32,127 nucleotides of DNA. Origin: Gemmatimonadota bacterium. Its GTDB lineage: Bacteria; Gemmatimonadota; Gemmatimonadetes; Gemmatimonadales; Gemmatimonadaceae. The notes below the pieces were generated by a model. The model saw nothing but the letters and a program-made list of their open reading frames with translations, was not told the origin of the DNA and did no database searches. This document shows positions 1 through 10,400 of the stretch, in pieces. The stretch's first letter is position 1. Each line of letters opens with the position of its first letter. The position numbers and the translations under genes were made by a program. The stretch spans positions 1-32,127 of the forward strand of contig JACPPC010000017.1 of the NCBI GenBank assembly GCA_016191225.1, given 5' to 3'.

Positions 1-140
1 GACACGTACTTCGTCCCGTACCCCTTGTCCGCCGACACCTTCGTCAGCGCCGCCGTCAGCGTCGTCTTCCCATGGTCCACGTGGCCGATCGTCCCCACGT
101 TCACGTGCGGCTTCGTCCGCTCGAACTTCGCCTTTGCCAT
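1..140 (-). CDS. tuf: Elongation factor Tu, N-terminal part (gene runs off the left edge)
   Basis: EF-Tu is the GTPase that delivers aminoacyl-tRNA to the ribosome. The visible 46 codons begin [20 protein letters not shown] and contain the P-loop GHVDHGKT, the EF-Tu hallmark. The start is the ATG at 140-138. The gene lies 49 nt downstream of fusA in the same direction, the usual fusA-tuf order, so co-transcription is expected. No Shine-Dalgarno sequence precedes it. Instead the mRNA leader carries TCACCTCC, which resembles the 3' tail of 16S rRNA rather than its complement. A second tuf copy begins the block at the right end of the window. Identity is certain; only the 5' part can be seen. 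Confidence 0.97.
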   Translation of the reverse strand, partial: MAKAKFERTKPHVNVGTIGHVDHGKTTLTAALTKVSADKGYGTKYV

Positions 141-153
141 CGGTCGTGTCTCT

Positions 154-161
154 GGAGGTGA
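154..161 (-). other. Anti-Shine-Dalgarno-like octamer in the tuf leader
   Basis: In the tuf mRNA sense the sequence is TCACCTCC, 13 nt before the ATG. This matches the conserved 3' end of bacterial 16S rRNA, so it cannot act as a ribosome binding site by the usual pairing. The same octamer lies before the membrane protein gene at 3954-4481. It may be chance; no function is claimed. Confidence 0.35.
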
Positions 162-189
162 TGGTCTGGTGTTGGTCGGGTGAGGGCGC

Positions 190-2310
<2,121 letters not shown>

Positions 2311-2553
2311 GAGGTCGGGACTCGTATCGATGCGGGCGCCGGCGGCGCCGGAAGTCCTGCAGGTGCAAGAGAACAAAAACGCGGCTGGACCAGGCGTCTC
2401 GTGTGGGGAGACCGGTATCCATCCGCTGCCGCCGGGTGCACCCGCCACTGCGGCACGGGTGGGGACTCGAGGCGCGCCGGCTGAGGCTGCCGGCGATTGG
2501 TTGAGTTGTCCGGGATCGGGCAAGCGTTCAGGCCCAATTCAGGACAGCATGGC

Positions 2554-2582
2554 AATGTACCGGACGCGCGCAGCTATGTCAA
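2554..2582 (-). promoter_or_regulatory. Sigma70-type promoter for fusA-tuf
   Basis: On the minus strand a perfect -35 TTGACA (2582-2577) is followed by a 17-nt spacer and a -10 TACATT (2559-2554, four of six consensus bases). Transcription would start near 2547, giving a leader of about 237 nt before fusA. It lies just past the hairpin that closes the PEP-CTERM gene. This supports fusA-tuf being transcribed independently of rpsL-rpsG. Confidence 0.7.
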
Positions 2583-2712
2583 CGGGCTGCTTGGAGATGG
2601 GCCCGCGCGGCCCTGGCGTCCGGGCAGATCCGCGCGCGCCCGCGTCCTCCACGAAACACGTCGGCCCCCACGGCGCGATTCCGCGGGGGCCGGCTGCACT
2701 GCCATCGAAAGG

Positions 2713-2744
2713 GAACGGCCCCCGCTGGGGAGCGGGGGCCGTTC
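2713..2744 (-). terminator. Hairpin terminator after the PEP-CTERM gene
   Basis: A perfect 14-bp inverted repeat (2713-2726 with 2731-2744) has a GGGG loop and lies 25 nt beyond the PEP-CTERM stop codon. On the minus strand it is followed by CCTTTC rather than a real U-tract, so efficiency is uncertain. It separates the exosortase module from the fusA promoter. Confidence 0.7.
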
Positions 2745-2768
2745 ACGTCAGATGAGCCGGAGTGCGAC

Positions 2769-3704
2769 TTAGCTGTTGTTGCGGCGGCGAAGGCCGACGC
2801 CGATCAGGCCGAGGAGACCCGTGCCCACGAGGGCCAGCGAGGCCGGTTCCGGAACTGTGGTCGCCGCGAACGAGCCGACCACGTCCTGATAGTCGAAGTC
2901 GCTGTCCCCCTTGGTGCAGGCCACGCCCAGGGCATCGTGCCCGCCCTTGCAGGCGTTATCCTCGCCACCGAGCCAGAAGCGCGACGTGGAACTGATCAGG
3001 CTGCTGCCCGCACCCGGAGCGATCGTGCTGCTGAACAGGGCGAACTGCTGCGAGGCCGAGCCGGACGCCGAACCCGTGCACGTACCCGACAGGCTCCCCG
3101 TCACGCACTTGGCCATGTCCGAGAACCACACCGAAAACGGCGGGCTCGTGGCGACGCCGGTGCCCGGCGCATACGAGCTGAGCCAGAAACCCCAGTTGCT
3201 CGTCGAGGTGAACGACTGCGTGCCGGTCGTGGCGCCGACGAGGAGCTCGGTCAGCACCCGGTCACCCACGCTGTTGAACGTGTAGTAGCCGAAGCGCGGC
3301 CCCGGCGTCGGACCGCTCGCGAAACCGGCGATGCGGCCATACAGGTTGAAGGTGTACGACCCGGCCGAGAACATGAAGCTCGTTCCGGCCATCGCCGTCC
3401 CACCACCGAGGAAGGTGCCACGCGGCACTCCCGAGCCCGTCAGCTGCTGAGCAGCGGTGAGGGCCAGCATCGGCGTCGGCACCTCGTTGTTGCACGTCGG
3501 GTTCGTCGCGATGCCCATCAGCACGGCGCCCAGGTTGCAGACACCCGCCCCGGAGTTGTCCGAGGACTTGTTGTTCCAGTATGCTCCCGTGCCCGAGTTG
3601 TCGGGCGTCGGCGCGGCGTACCACGTCTGGGCACTCGCCATTGAGGCGAACCCAAGCGACGCGGCCACGGCCAGCCCTGAACGAACGATGTTCCCCAGTC
3701 TCAT
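2769..3704 (-). CDS. PEP-CTERM sorting-domain protein (likely exosortase substrate)
   Basis: This 311-residue secreted protein has a clear signal peptide (MRLGNIVRSG start, hydrophobic core, cleavage after ASA near residue 25). It ends in a textbook PEP-CTERM tripartite tail: VPEPAS, a hydrophobic helix (LALVGTGLLGLIGVGL) and a terminal RRR cluster. Such tails are recognised by exosortase, which cleaves at the PEP motif for surface delivery. The middle is rich in Gly, Ser and Thr, has several Cys residues, and carries an acidic DSDFDYQDVV stretch before the tail, a style seen in other PEP-CTERM proteins. The ATG at 3704 has a GGAG ribosome site 7 nt upstream. The gene follows the exosortase, EpsI-like and membrane-protein genes in the same direction, so it is probably their cognate substrate. 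The function of the mature domain is unknown. Confidence 0.93.
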   Translation of the reverse strand: MRLGNIVRSGLAVAASLGFASMASAQTWYAAPTPDNSGTGAYWNNKSSDNSGAGVCNLGAVLMGIATNPTCNNEVPTPMLALTAAQQLTGSGVPRGTFLGGGTAMAGTSFMFSAGSYTFNLYGRIAGFASGPTPGPRFGYYTFNSVGDRVLTELLVGATTGTQSFTSTSNWGFWLSSYAPGTGVATSPPFSVWFSDMAKCVTGSLSGTCTGSASGSASQQFALFSSTIAPGAGSSLISSTSRFWLGGEDNACKGGHDALGVACTKGDSDFDYQDVVGSFAATTVPEPASLALVGTGLLGLIGVGLRRRNNS

Positions 3705-3847
3705 CTGACGCTCCGGTGAAGTATTTCGTGGCGCCCTCGGCCCATCGTCGGGCCATATGCCTGCTGCGCCGCACACCACTAGAGCAGGTTCCGTACCGCG
3801 CCCGAACGCACGCACCGTCTGTTTGCCAACCAGCGCAACCCGCTGTG

Positions 3848-3863
3848 GCACAAACACTTGTGC
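3848..3863. promoter_or_regulatory. Palindromic operator candidate upstream of the PEP-CTERM gene
   Basis: GCACAA-acac-TTGTGC is a perfect 6-bp inverted repeat with a 4-nt spacer, about 145 nt upstream of the PEP-CTERM start in a 249-nt gap. The size and symmetry fit a dimeric regulator site. No convincing -35/-10 pair was found next to it, so the role is a guess. Confidence 0.3.
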
Positions 3864-3953
3864 TGTAACGGTCGCCGCCGCCCACGTGACACTACCTGTC
3901 GCACGTTGCAGCGGTGCCACATCCTGGCGCAGCACTGCTTGGCGGCCATCGAC

Positions 3954-4481
3954 TCACGCTTTCTTCGTCAATACCGCCCGGGCCGCCCGCTCCACTTCCT
4001 TCTTCGGATCGGCCACCTTCGTCCGCGTCAGTCGCCAGGCCCCCATCCCCAGCACGGCCAGCGAGGTCCCCCCAACCAGACTCTGCGTCAGGCACTTGCC
4101 TACCATCACGTAGAACGGGTCCCGCCGGCCGTCCGGGATCGCCCCGCGCAACTGCAGGATGTCGATCGCGAACATCAGCGCCATGATCGCGTACAGCGCG
4201 GCCAGCGTGATGGCCAGGATCGAGATCGCCCGCAGCACGTTCTTGTGGCCCCACAGCACCGCGAAGACCGCGGTCGCCCCCAGCGCCACCGCCTGCACCA
4301 TGATCGTTGGCGCGAGGCTGATCACCATCCCGAACCGCCACTGGATGTTGTCGAACCGGATCGGCACGATCGCGCCCATCACGTCCAGGGACGGCGACAG
4401 CAGGAAGACGCCGCACACGCCGTAGAATCCCGCGGCCAGCAGGCGTCCCCGCCCTTCCGACAGTTTCTCGATGGTGATCAT
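3954..4481 (-). CDS. Unknown four-helix membrane protein of the exosortase module
   Basis: I do not recognise this 175-residue protein. It has about four hydrophobic segments, near residues 14-32, 48-76, 83-107 and 126-147, and a basic C-terminal tail ending KKA, so it is an inner-membrane protein. A short Arg/Asp-rich loop (RGAIPDGRRD) lies between the third and fourth helices. It sits 61 nt downstream of the EpsI-like gene and 249 nt upstream of the PEP-CTERM substrate, all on one strand, which suggests a role in exosortase sorting or surface assembly. The ATG at 4481 is preceded by TCACCTCC rather than a Shine-Dalgarno sequence. The gap to the EpsI-like gene holds a 14-nt perfect palindrome (4520-4533) centred on CCATGG. 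The coding call is firm; the function is unknown. Confidence 0.8.
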   Translation of the reverse strand: MITIEKLSEGRGRLLAAGFYGVCGVFLLSPSLDVMGAIVPIRFDNIQWRFGMVISLAPTIMVQAVALGATAVFAVLWGHKNVLRAISILAITLAALYAIMALMFAIDILQLRGAIPDGRRDPFYVMVGKCLTQSLVGGTSLAVLGMGAWRLTRTKVADPKKEVERAARAVLTKKA

Positions 4482-4542
4482 GGGACTCGGAGGTGAAAGG
4501 AGCTGGAGACGGTGCGCATGGCGCCATGGCGCCGGTCGGCGC

Positions 4543-5247
4543 TCAGGTGGCCGATGGCGCCTTGGGCAGGACCCGCATGACCTCGGGAATCAACTGCACC
4601 GCGGCCCGTTGCGCGAGGGAGTCCGCCTGCGGCATGGTCATCATCTTCTTCACCTCGTCGGGGAGCACCGGCTTCTGGCCCTTGTAGCCGCTGAAGTCCG
4701 GCGCAACCGGGATCACCAGGCGCACCAGCGCTTCCTCCGTGCGTCCCGACAGCGCCGCATCGCGCAGCAGGTCCCACTTCACGCGGTACTCGTTGGACTC
4801 GATCCGGCCACGCCCCTGGTACCAGTAGTAGACGAGCGCCCGGGCCGGCCCCTTGCCCAGCAGGTACCGGTTCACGAGGTGCGACCGGCCATCGACCGTC
4901 ACCGACTGGACGCTCTGCGACATCGGCTCCCACCCGCCGCCCGGAAGGCAGTTCTTCGGCGAGTGGATCGACTTCCCCTGGCGCTGGTAGTCGTAGTACC
5001 CGACGTACACCGAGAAGACGTCGAGGCTGTCGCGCCGGAAGACCCGGTACACGTAGTCCGACATCCCCGCGACGCGCCGCTGCTCGTCATCGATCGTGAC
5101 GTCGTGCCCCGGCATCGCGAACATCGCCTGCGGAATCGACGTCAGGGGTGCCGCGAGCGGCATCACCAGCTGCTCGCGCTGGCCCGTCACCAGCACGCAT
5201 CCCGCCGCCAGCACCGCTCCGGGGAGCCAGGCCGCGTACCTAGGCAT
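4543..5247 (-). CDS. epsI: EpsI-family exosortase-associated protein
   Basis: This 234-residue protein has a short N-terminal hydrophobic anchor (about residues 5-21) and a periplasmic domain with the family hallmark HSPKNCLPGGGWEP (residues 95-108). EpsI domains occur fused to, or next to, exosortases in exopolysaccharide/PEP-CTERM systems; their biochemical role is not settled. I chose the ATG at 5247 because a strong GGAGGTG lies 5 nt upstream, inside the end of the exosortase gene. The two genes overlap by 8 nt, which predicts translational coupling. The His and Cys of the hallmark motif are present, so the protein looks intact. Confidence 0.88.
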   Translation of the reverse strand: MPRYAAWLPGAVLAAGCVLVTGQREQLVMPLAAPLTSIPQAMFAMPGHDVTIDDEQRRVAGMSDYVYRVFRRDSLDVFSVYVGYYDYQRQGKSIHSPKNCLPGGGWEPMSQSVQSVTVDGRSHLVNRYLLGKGPARALVYYWYQGRGRIESNEYRVKWDLLRDAALSGRTEEALVRLVIPVAPDFSGYKGQKPVLPDEVKKMMTMPQADSLAQRAAVQLIPEVMRVLPKAPSAT

Positions 5248-6181
5248 GCGCCACCTCCGCCGGGCCCGCGTCCGACGGGTCGCCGTCCACCGGATCCGGC
5301 CGTCGCACGCCACGTACACGGTCCTCGATGCGCAGCACCACCCAGGCGAGCGCGCCGAGGATCGCGAAGGCGACGATGAACATCACCCACCCCTCTGTCG
5401 TGTGCATGAAGCCCTTCGCCGTCTCGGGACTCACGAACAGGATCAGGAATCCCGTCAGGAAGATCCGCACGCCGTTGATCAGCACCGCGATCGGCAGCGC
5501 CGCGACCACGAGGAACAGGCGCGACCACGGCGTGTTGAGGAACATGCCGCCGATCAGAACGCCGAGCGACAGCAGGGCGGTGAGCGATCGCAGCCCGCTG
5601 CACGCCTCGGCCACGAACAGCTCGTGCCCGGGGACCCGGATCACGTTGCCGGTCAGCAGCACGGGGATGTCCCGCGCCTGCAGCAGCGCGGCGCCGATTT
5701 GCGATGCCTTGAACTGCAGGGGCAGGGCAATGGCGTTGATGACGAGTTCGGGGAGCGGGATCGAGAGCGCGAACAGGGCGATGGGCAGCCACCACGCGAC
5801 GGCCTGGCGCACCCCCCGATAGCAGACCACCAACCCGATGCCGGCGATCAGCATCGAGGACTTGAGCGTGAACAGCTCGGCGGCGAGCCCGGCGGCGAAC
5901 CGGATCAGCACCGCGAAGACGAGGATCGCGAGGCCGAGCCCGAGGTTGCCCTTGGCATCCGGAAGCAGTCCGATCTTCTTCCACGCCAGCCAGGCCGCGA
6001 ACGGGGCGAGGAGCAGCCCGTGGCCGGCCTCGGGGTTGTTCCACCAGTCGCCGACGAGCATCCACCCCGGGCGCGCGAAGAGAAAGAAGTACGCCGCCGC
6101 CACGAGGGCGAGCGGGAGCCACGCCAGGCGGGCCGAGGCGCGGTCGTCGGTGGCGGGGGCCGGAAGGGCCGTGGCGGTCAT
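5240..6181 (-). CDS. xrt: Exosortase (PEP-CTERM transpeptidase-like membrane protease)
   Basis: Exosortases are multi-pass inner-membrane enzymes that process PEP-CTERM proteins. This 313-residue protein has about eight hydrophobic segments and the catalytic triad in the family context: Cys194 in EACSGLRSL, Arg239 in NGVRIFLTG and His260 in MHTTEGW. The N-terminal half also looks typical (EAGHGLLLAPFAAWLAW). I prefer the ATG at 6181. An ATG at 6250 would add 23 residues and has a weak GGCGGTG upstream, so the start is uncertain. The gene lies downstream of rpsG beyond a strong hairpin, and overlaps the EpsI-like gene by 8 nt. A full exopolysaccharide locus, often found with exosortases, is absent here. 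The presence of a single nearby PEP-CTERM protein suggests a dedicated enzyme-substrate pair. Confidence 0.93.
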   Translation of the reverse strand: MTATALPAPATDDRASARLAWLPLALVAAAYFFLFARPGWMLVGDWWNNPEAGHGLLLAPFAAWLAWKKIGLLPDAKGNLGLGLAILVFAVLIRFAAGLAAELFTLKSSMLIAGIGLVVCYRGVRQAVAWWLPIALFALSIPLPELVINAIALPLQFKASQIGAALLQARDIPVLLTGNVIRVPGHELFVAEACSGLRSLTALLSLGVLIGGMFLNTPWSRLFLVVAALPIAVLINGVRIFLTGFLILFVSPETAKGFMHTTEGWVMFIVAFAILGALAWVVLRIEDRVRGVRRPDPVDGDPSDAGPAEVAHA

Positions 6182-6338
6182 GCGCGGGGCGGCAGGAGAA
6201 GCCCGCGACCGGACGGTCGCGAGGGGCGCGCTATCGAGTGCAACGAGCATGCCACCGCCCGGGCGGCATCGCCGTCGCGGTGGAATCTGGCAGGGGCATA
6301 CCCCGGCGAACAAGCGGGGTGCCAGGCCCCCGCACGCG

Positions 6339-6370
6339 CGACGGGCGCCCGCTGCTGCGGGCGCCCGTCG
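6339..6370 (-). terminator. Hairpin terminator after rpsG
   Basis: A perfect 14-bp GC-only-type stem (6339-6352 with 6357-6370) with a TGCT loop lies 49 nt past the rpsG stop codon. No U-tract follows on the minus strand. It would separate rpsL-rpsG from the exosortase genes, or reduce read-through into them. Confidence 0.65.
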
Positions 6371-6418
6371 GAGTATCGGCTGCGAGGCGGGCCGGCTGTC
6401 GGCCGGTCCCGAAGTGCG

Positions 6419-6885
6419 TTACCAGCGGTAGTGCGCGAAGGCCTTGTTGGCCTCGGCCATGCGGTGCGTGTCTTCCTTCTTCTTCACCGCATTGCCCTCG
6501 CCCTTGGAGGCGGCAATGACCTCGGCGGCGAGCTTCTCGGGCATCGACTTCTCGTTGCGGTCGCGCGAGAACGAGATGAGCCAGCGCATCGCGAGGGCGG
6601 TGCGGCGCTCCGGGCGGACCTCGACGGGCACCTGGTAGGTGGCGCCGCCGACGCGGCGCGACTTCACCTCCACCACCGGCTTGAGGTTCGTGAGCGCCTG
6701 CTTGAACACGTTCACGCCCGGCTGCGCAGTGCGGGCCTCGACGAGGTCCATCGCGCCGTAGAAGATGCGCTCGGCAGTGCTCTTCTTGCCCTGGAGCATC
6801 ATCGCGTTGATGAACTTGCTGACCGTCTGGCTGTCGTAGCGCGCATCGGGGAGGACGGGGCGCTTGATGGCCTTCTTGCGGCGGC

Positions 6886-6889
<4 letters not shown>
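6419..6889 (-). CDS. rpsG: 30S ribosomal protein S7
   Basis: S7 nucleates assembly of the 30S head and contacts tRNA in the E site. The 156-residue sequence is full length, begins [20 protein letters not shown] and carries the family regions [10 protein letters not shown] and [11 protein letters not shown]. The start codon is GTG (6889-6887), overlapping the rpsL stop codon as GTGA, so the two genes are probably translationally coupled. The usual next gene, fusA, is displaced by the exosortase module. Certain identification. Confidence 0.98.
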
Positions 6890-7278
<389 letters not shown>

Positions 7279-7358
7279 CAGGGGCGAACAGGTGCGTGGG
7301 CGGGGAACGGAAGGAACCCCTGAAACGCCGTCAAGTGGCATTTCGGGGCAAGCACAGA

Positions 7359-7387
7359 TATTTACCAGCCAGCATGCGGTGGGTCAA
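7359..7387 (-). promoter_or_regulatory. Sigma70-type promoter for rpsL-rpsG
   Basis: On the minus strand a -35 TTGACC (7387-7382), a 17-nt spacer and a -10 TAAATA (7364-7359) form a good promoter. Transcription would start near 7352, giving a leader of about 74 nt. The -10 lies in one of the few AT-rich patches of the region. Confidence 0.65.
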
Positions 7388-7407
7388 GGCGTTGCATGAT
7401 CTGGCCC

Positions 7408-7436
7408 TTGCGGCAGCGAGGCGCAGGTCTGATGAT
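7408..7436 (+). promoter_or_regulatory. Possible divergent promoter for the Ig-repeat gene
   Basis: TTGCGG (7408-7413), a 17-nt spacer and GATGAT (7431-7436) form a weak promoter match pointing right. If used, transcription starts near 7443 and the ATG at 7450 would be almost leaderless. It stands back-to-back with the rpsL promoter, about 20 nt apart. Low confidence. Confidence 0.25.
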
Positions 7437-7449
7437 TTTGCGCGCCACC

Positions 7450-10400
7450 ATGCGCAATCGTCGCCCTGATGTCGCACCGACCGCACCCACCTCCAGCCCG
7501 CCAGCGACCGCTCGCGCCCTCGTGACGCCACTCCGCCAGCCGCCTTCGCACCAGCGCCCCGCCCTCGCCGCGCACCGGGCGAGCCGGTGTGTCGCTTCAA
7601 CGCCCCGCGTCGTCGCCGCGGTGGCGCTCACGTCGGCGATCGTGCCGGCGATCATGCTCGCCCTCGCCATGCCGGGGGCGCTCGGCGCGCAGGGCGCGCG
7701 CGTCGCGGGGACGCCGGCCAAGCTCGGCTTCGTCACCCAGCCCCCCGTGACCGCCTTCGGCGGCTCGGCGATCCGCCCGGGCATCCAGGTCGCGCTGCTC
7801 GACTCGGCGGGAACGCGCGTCACCTCCGCCACCGACAGCGTCACCCTCTCGCTCCTCTCGGGTCCGGAGGGGGGCACGATCAGCGGCACGTTCACCGTCG
7901 CGGCGGCTAACGGCATCGCGACGTTCGAGAGCGTGTCGATCAACCTGCGCGGCACCTACCGCCTCCTCGCAACGACGCAGGCCCTTGGCGTGGCGAGCGC
8001 GACCAGCAACCCGCTCAACATCGTCCCCGGCGCCGCGGCACGGCTCGGGTTCCGCGTGCAGCCCACCAACATCGCGCGCAACGGGCAGTTCCTGCGGCAG
8101 CTGGCGGTGTTGGTGCAGGATTCGGGGGGGAACCTCGTCTCGGGCGTAACGGGGTGGCCGGTGACGATCAGCCTCGGCGGTGGCGGCGCGGAGACGGTGA
8201 GCGGCACGCTAACCAGGGTGACGCAGGGAAGCCAGGCGATCTTCAACGACCTCAAGTTCGCCGCCCTTGGCGAGGGGCTGACCCTCGTGGCGGCGACGAG
8301 CACTCCCGGGATCATCCCGGCGACGAGCTTCCCGTTCGCCGTGCGGGAGCCCGGGCCGGCGAGGCGTCTGCGCGTCTTCGCGCCGCCGTCGGGGCAAGTG
8401 GCCGGCGTCGCCCCCGCGTCGGGCAATGTTGTCGTGGCCGCCTTCGATTCGTCGGGGGTCTGGATCCCCAGCCCTCCCGCGGCGGCAATCGGGCAGATCG
8501 GGCTGATCGTGGTGGGAAACCGGCCGCGCGTGCTGCGCCTCGGCACGACGCCCGCGCTCGCCAGCGGTCGGTGGACGTTCGCGGCCACGTTCATGCAGGC
8601 CGGCACGTACCGGCTGGTCGCGACGAGCTCGGCCGGACTGCGACCGGACACCTCGACGGCGTTCACGGTGAATGCCGGACCCGCGGCGCGGCTCGAGGTC
8701 GTGTCCGAGCCGCTGAACTTGGGCGTCGAGCAGCCGATCACGCCGCCGATCCACGTGCGGATCGTCGACCAGGGGGGCGCGATCGCGGTGAACGCGATGG
8801 ACACGGTGTTCGCGTCGCTGCTGCCGCGACCGGGCACGCCGGGGACCCTGTCGGGCGTTACCGCCGTCGAGGCGCAGGGCGGGATCGCCACCTTCGACAA
8901 CCTGAAGGTCAGCGCGGCGGGCGAGGGCTACCGGATCATCTTCCGCAGCAAGGCGTTCGTGAAGGACACGACCGACTTCTTCGGCGTCACGAAGGTCGGG
9001 GCGCCGGTCAAGCTGCGGCTCGTCGGCGCGCCCACCGCGGTCGTCGCGGGGGCGCTGCTGTCGCCACCGCCGCGCGTCGTCGCGGTGGACTCGAACGGCG
9101 TGGTCAACCGCACCTTCTCGGAGACGGTCACCCTCGAGCTGACCGGGGGCCCGCCCGACGGCGCGATCGCCGGCATCAAGGACGTCGACGCCGCCGAGGG
9201 GGTGTCGAGCTTCACCAACGTGTGGGTGCCCAAGAGCGGCACGGCCTATCGGATGATCGCGAAGGCGCCCGACATGGCGAGCGACACTTCCCCGGCGTTC
9301 GACGTCGCCACCGGCCCGCCGGCGGCATTCCGCTTCCGCACGCAGCCTCGCGAGTACGAGTACGGCGCCGAGATGCCGGGCACGATCGAGGTCGCGGTGG
9401 TGGACGCGGGGGACAACCTGGTGCGGGAGGCGACAGACTCGATCGTGCTGAGCGTCGACCCGTACTATCCCCTGCGGGCCGCCCCGGCGCGCGCGGTGAA
9501 CGGGGTCGCGACCTTCTCCGGCCTCAAGGTGGACGGGCTGCCTCCCCGGCGCACGGCGGCGCTCGTGGCGAGCTCGGCCACCCTCCCCGCGCTTGCCCGC
9601 GGCACGAGCCAAGGCTTCACGTCGACGCCCGGCAAGTCGACCAAGCTGCACATCGTGTCCGTGCCGAGGCTGGTGAACCAGGGGCAGATGTTCGACGAGC
9701 CCGTCCGGGTCGAGGTGCGCGACGCGCACGACTACCCGGTGGTGAGCGACAACAGCGAGGTGGGCATCGCCGTGGCGTCCAACCCGGGCAACAGCACGCT
9801 GGGGGGCGCGCTGCGGCGCCGGGCGGTGAACGGGGTCGCCACGTTCGACGGATTGTCGCTCTCGCGCCTCGGGAGGGACTACAGCCTGGTCGCATCGTCG
9901 GGCACACTCACGCCCGACACGAGCGCGGCCTTCACGGTGGTCGGCCCGGCGTACAAGCTGGCGTTCGTGGAGCACCCCCAGGACGGCCTGCGCAACGGGC
10001 AGCTCGGCGGACTGGTGCAGGTGCAGGACTCGCTGGGCACGCCCCGCAACGCGGGAACGGTGGAAGTGTCGCTGGCGCTCGGCTCGACGTCGAATGCGCG
10101 GGCGGTGCTGGCCGGCGCGATCACCCTGGTCGCGCGCGCGGCGAACAACCGCGCCACCTCGCCCACCGAGGCCCGCCTGGTGGGCGCGCGCATCACCGAG
10201 GAGGGGGGCGGCTTCACGCTCGTCGCCTCGGCACCAAAGCTGAGCGCTGCCCGCAGCGAGCCGTTCACCCTGCGGCCGCATGGACTGCCGCACCACCTCG
10301 CGTTCGAGTCGCCGGTGCCGGTGAGCAACCCTGGGGGCTCGATCGCCCCGTCGATCGTGGTGAGCGTGCTCGACTCGATCGGCAACGTGGTGGTGAGCTC

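Larger units (their letters stand above)
2311..2768. other. Intergenic region and fusA leader
   Basis: This 458-nt stretch separates fusA from the PEP-CTERM gene and holds no convincing gene. From the right it contains the PEP-CTERM terminator hairpin (2713-2744), the fusA promoter (2554-2582) and a long GC-rich leader. Near 2330-2350 the leader has overlapping GGCGCC-type inverted repeats that could fold. Open frames here are extensions of fusA or shadows. Confidence 0.6.

Noticed and set aside
3864..3920. A sigma54-like TGGCAC element upstream of the PEP-CTERM gene
   Set aside because: The downstream TGC element is two to three bases too close to fit the -24/-12 spacing.
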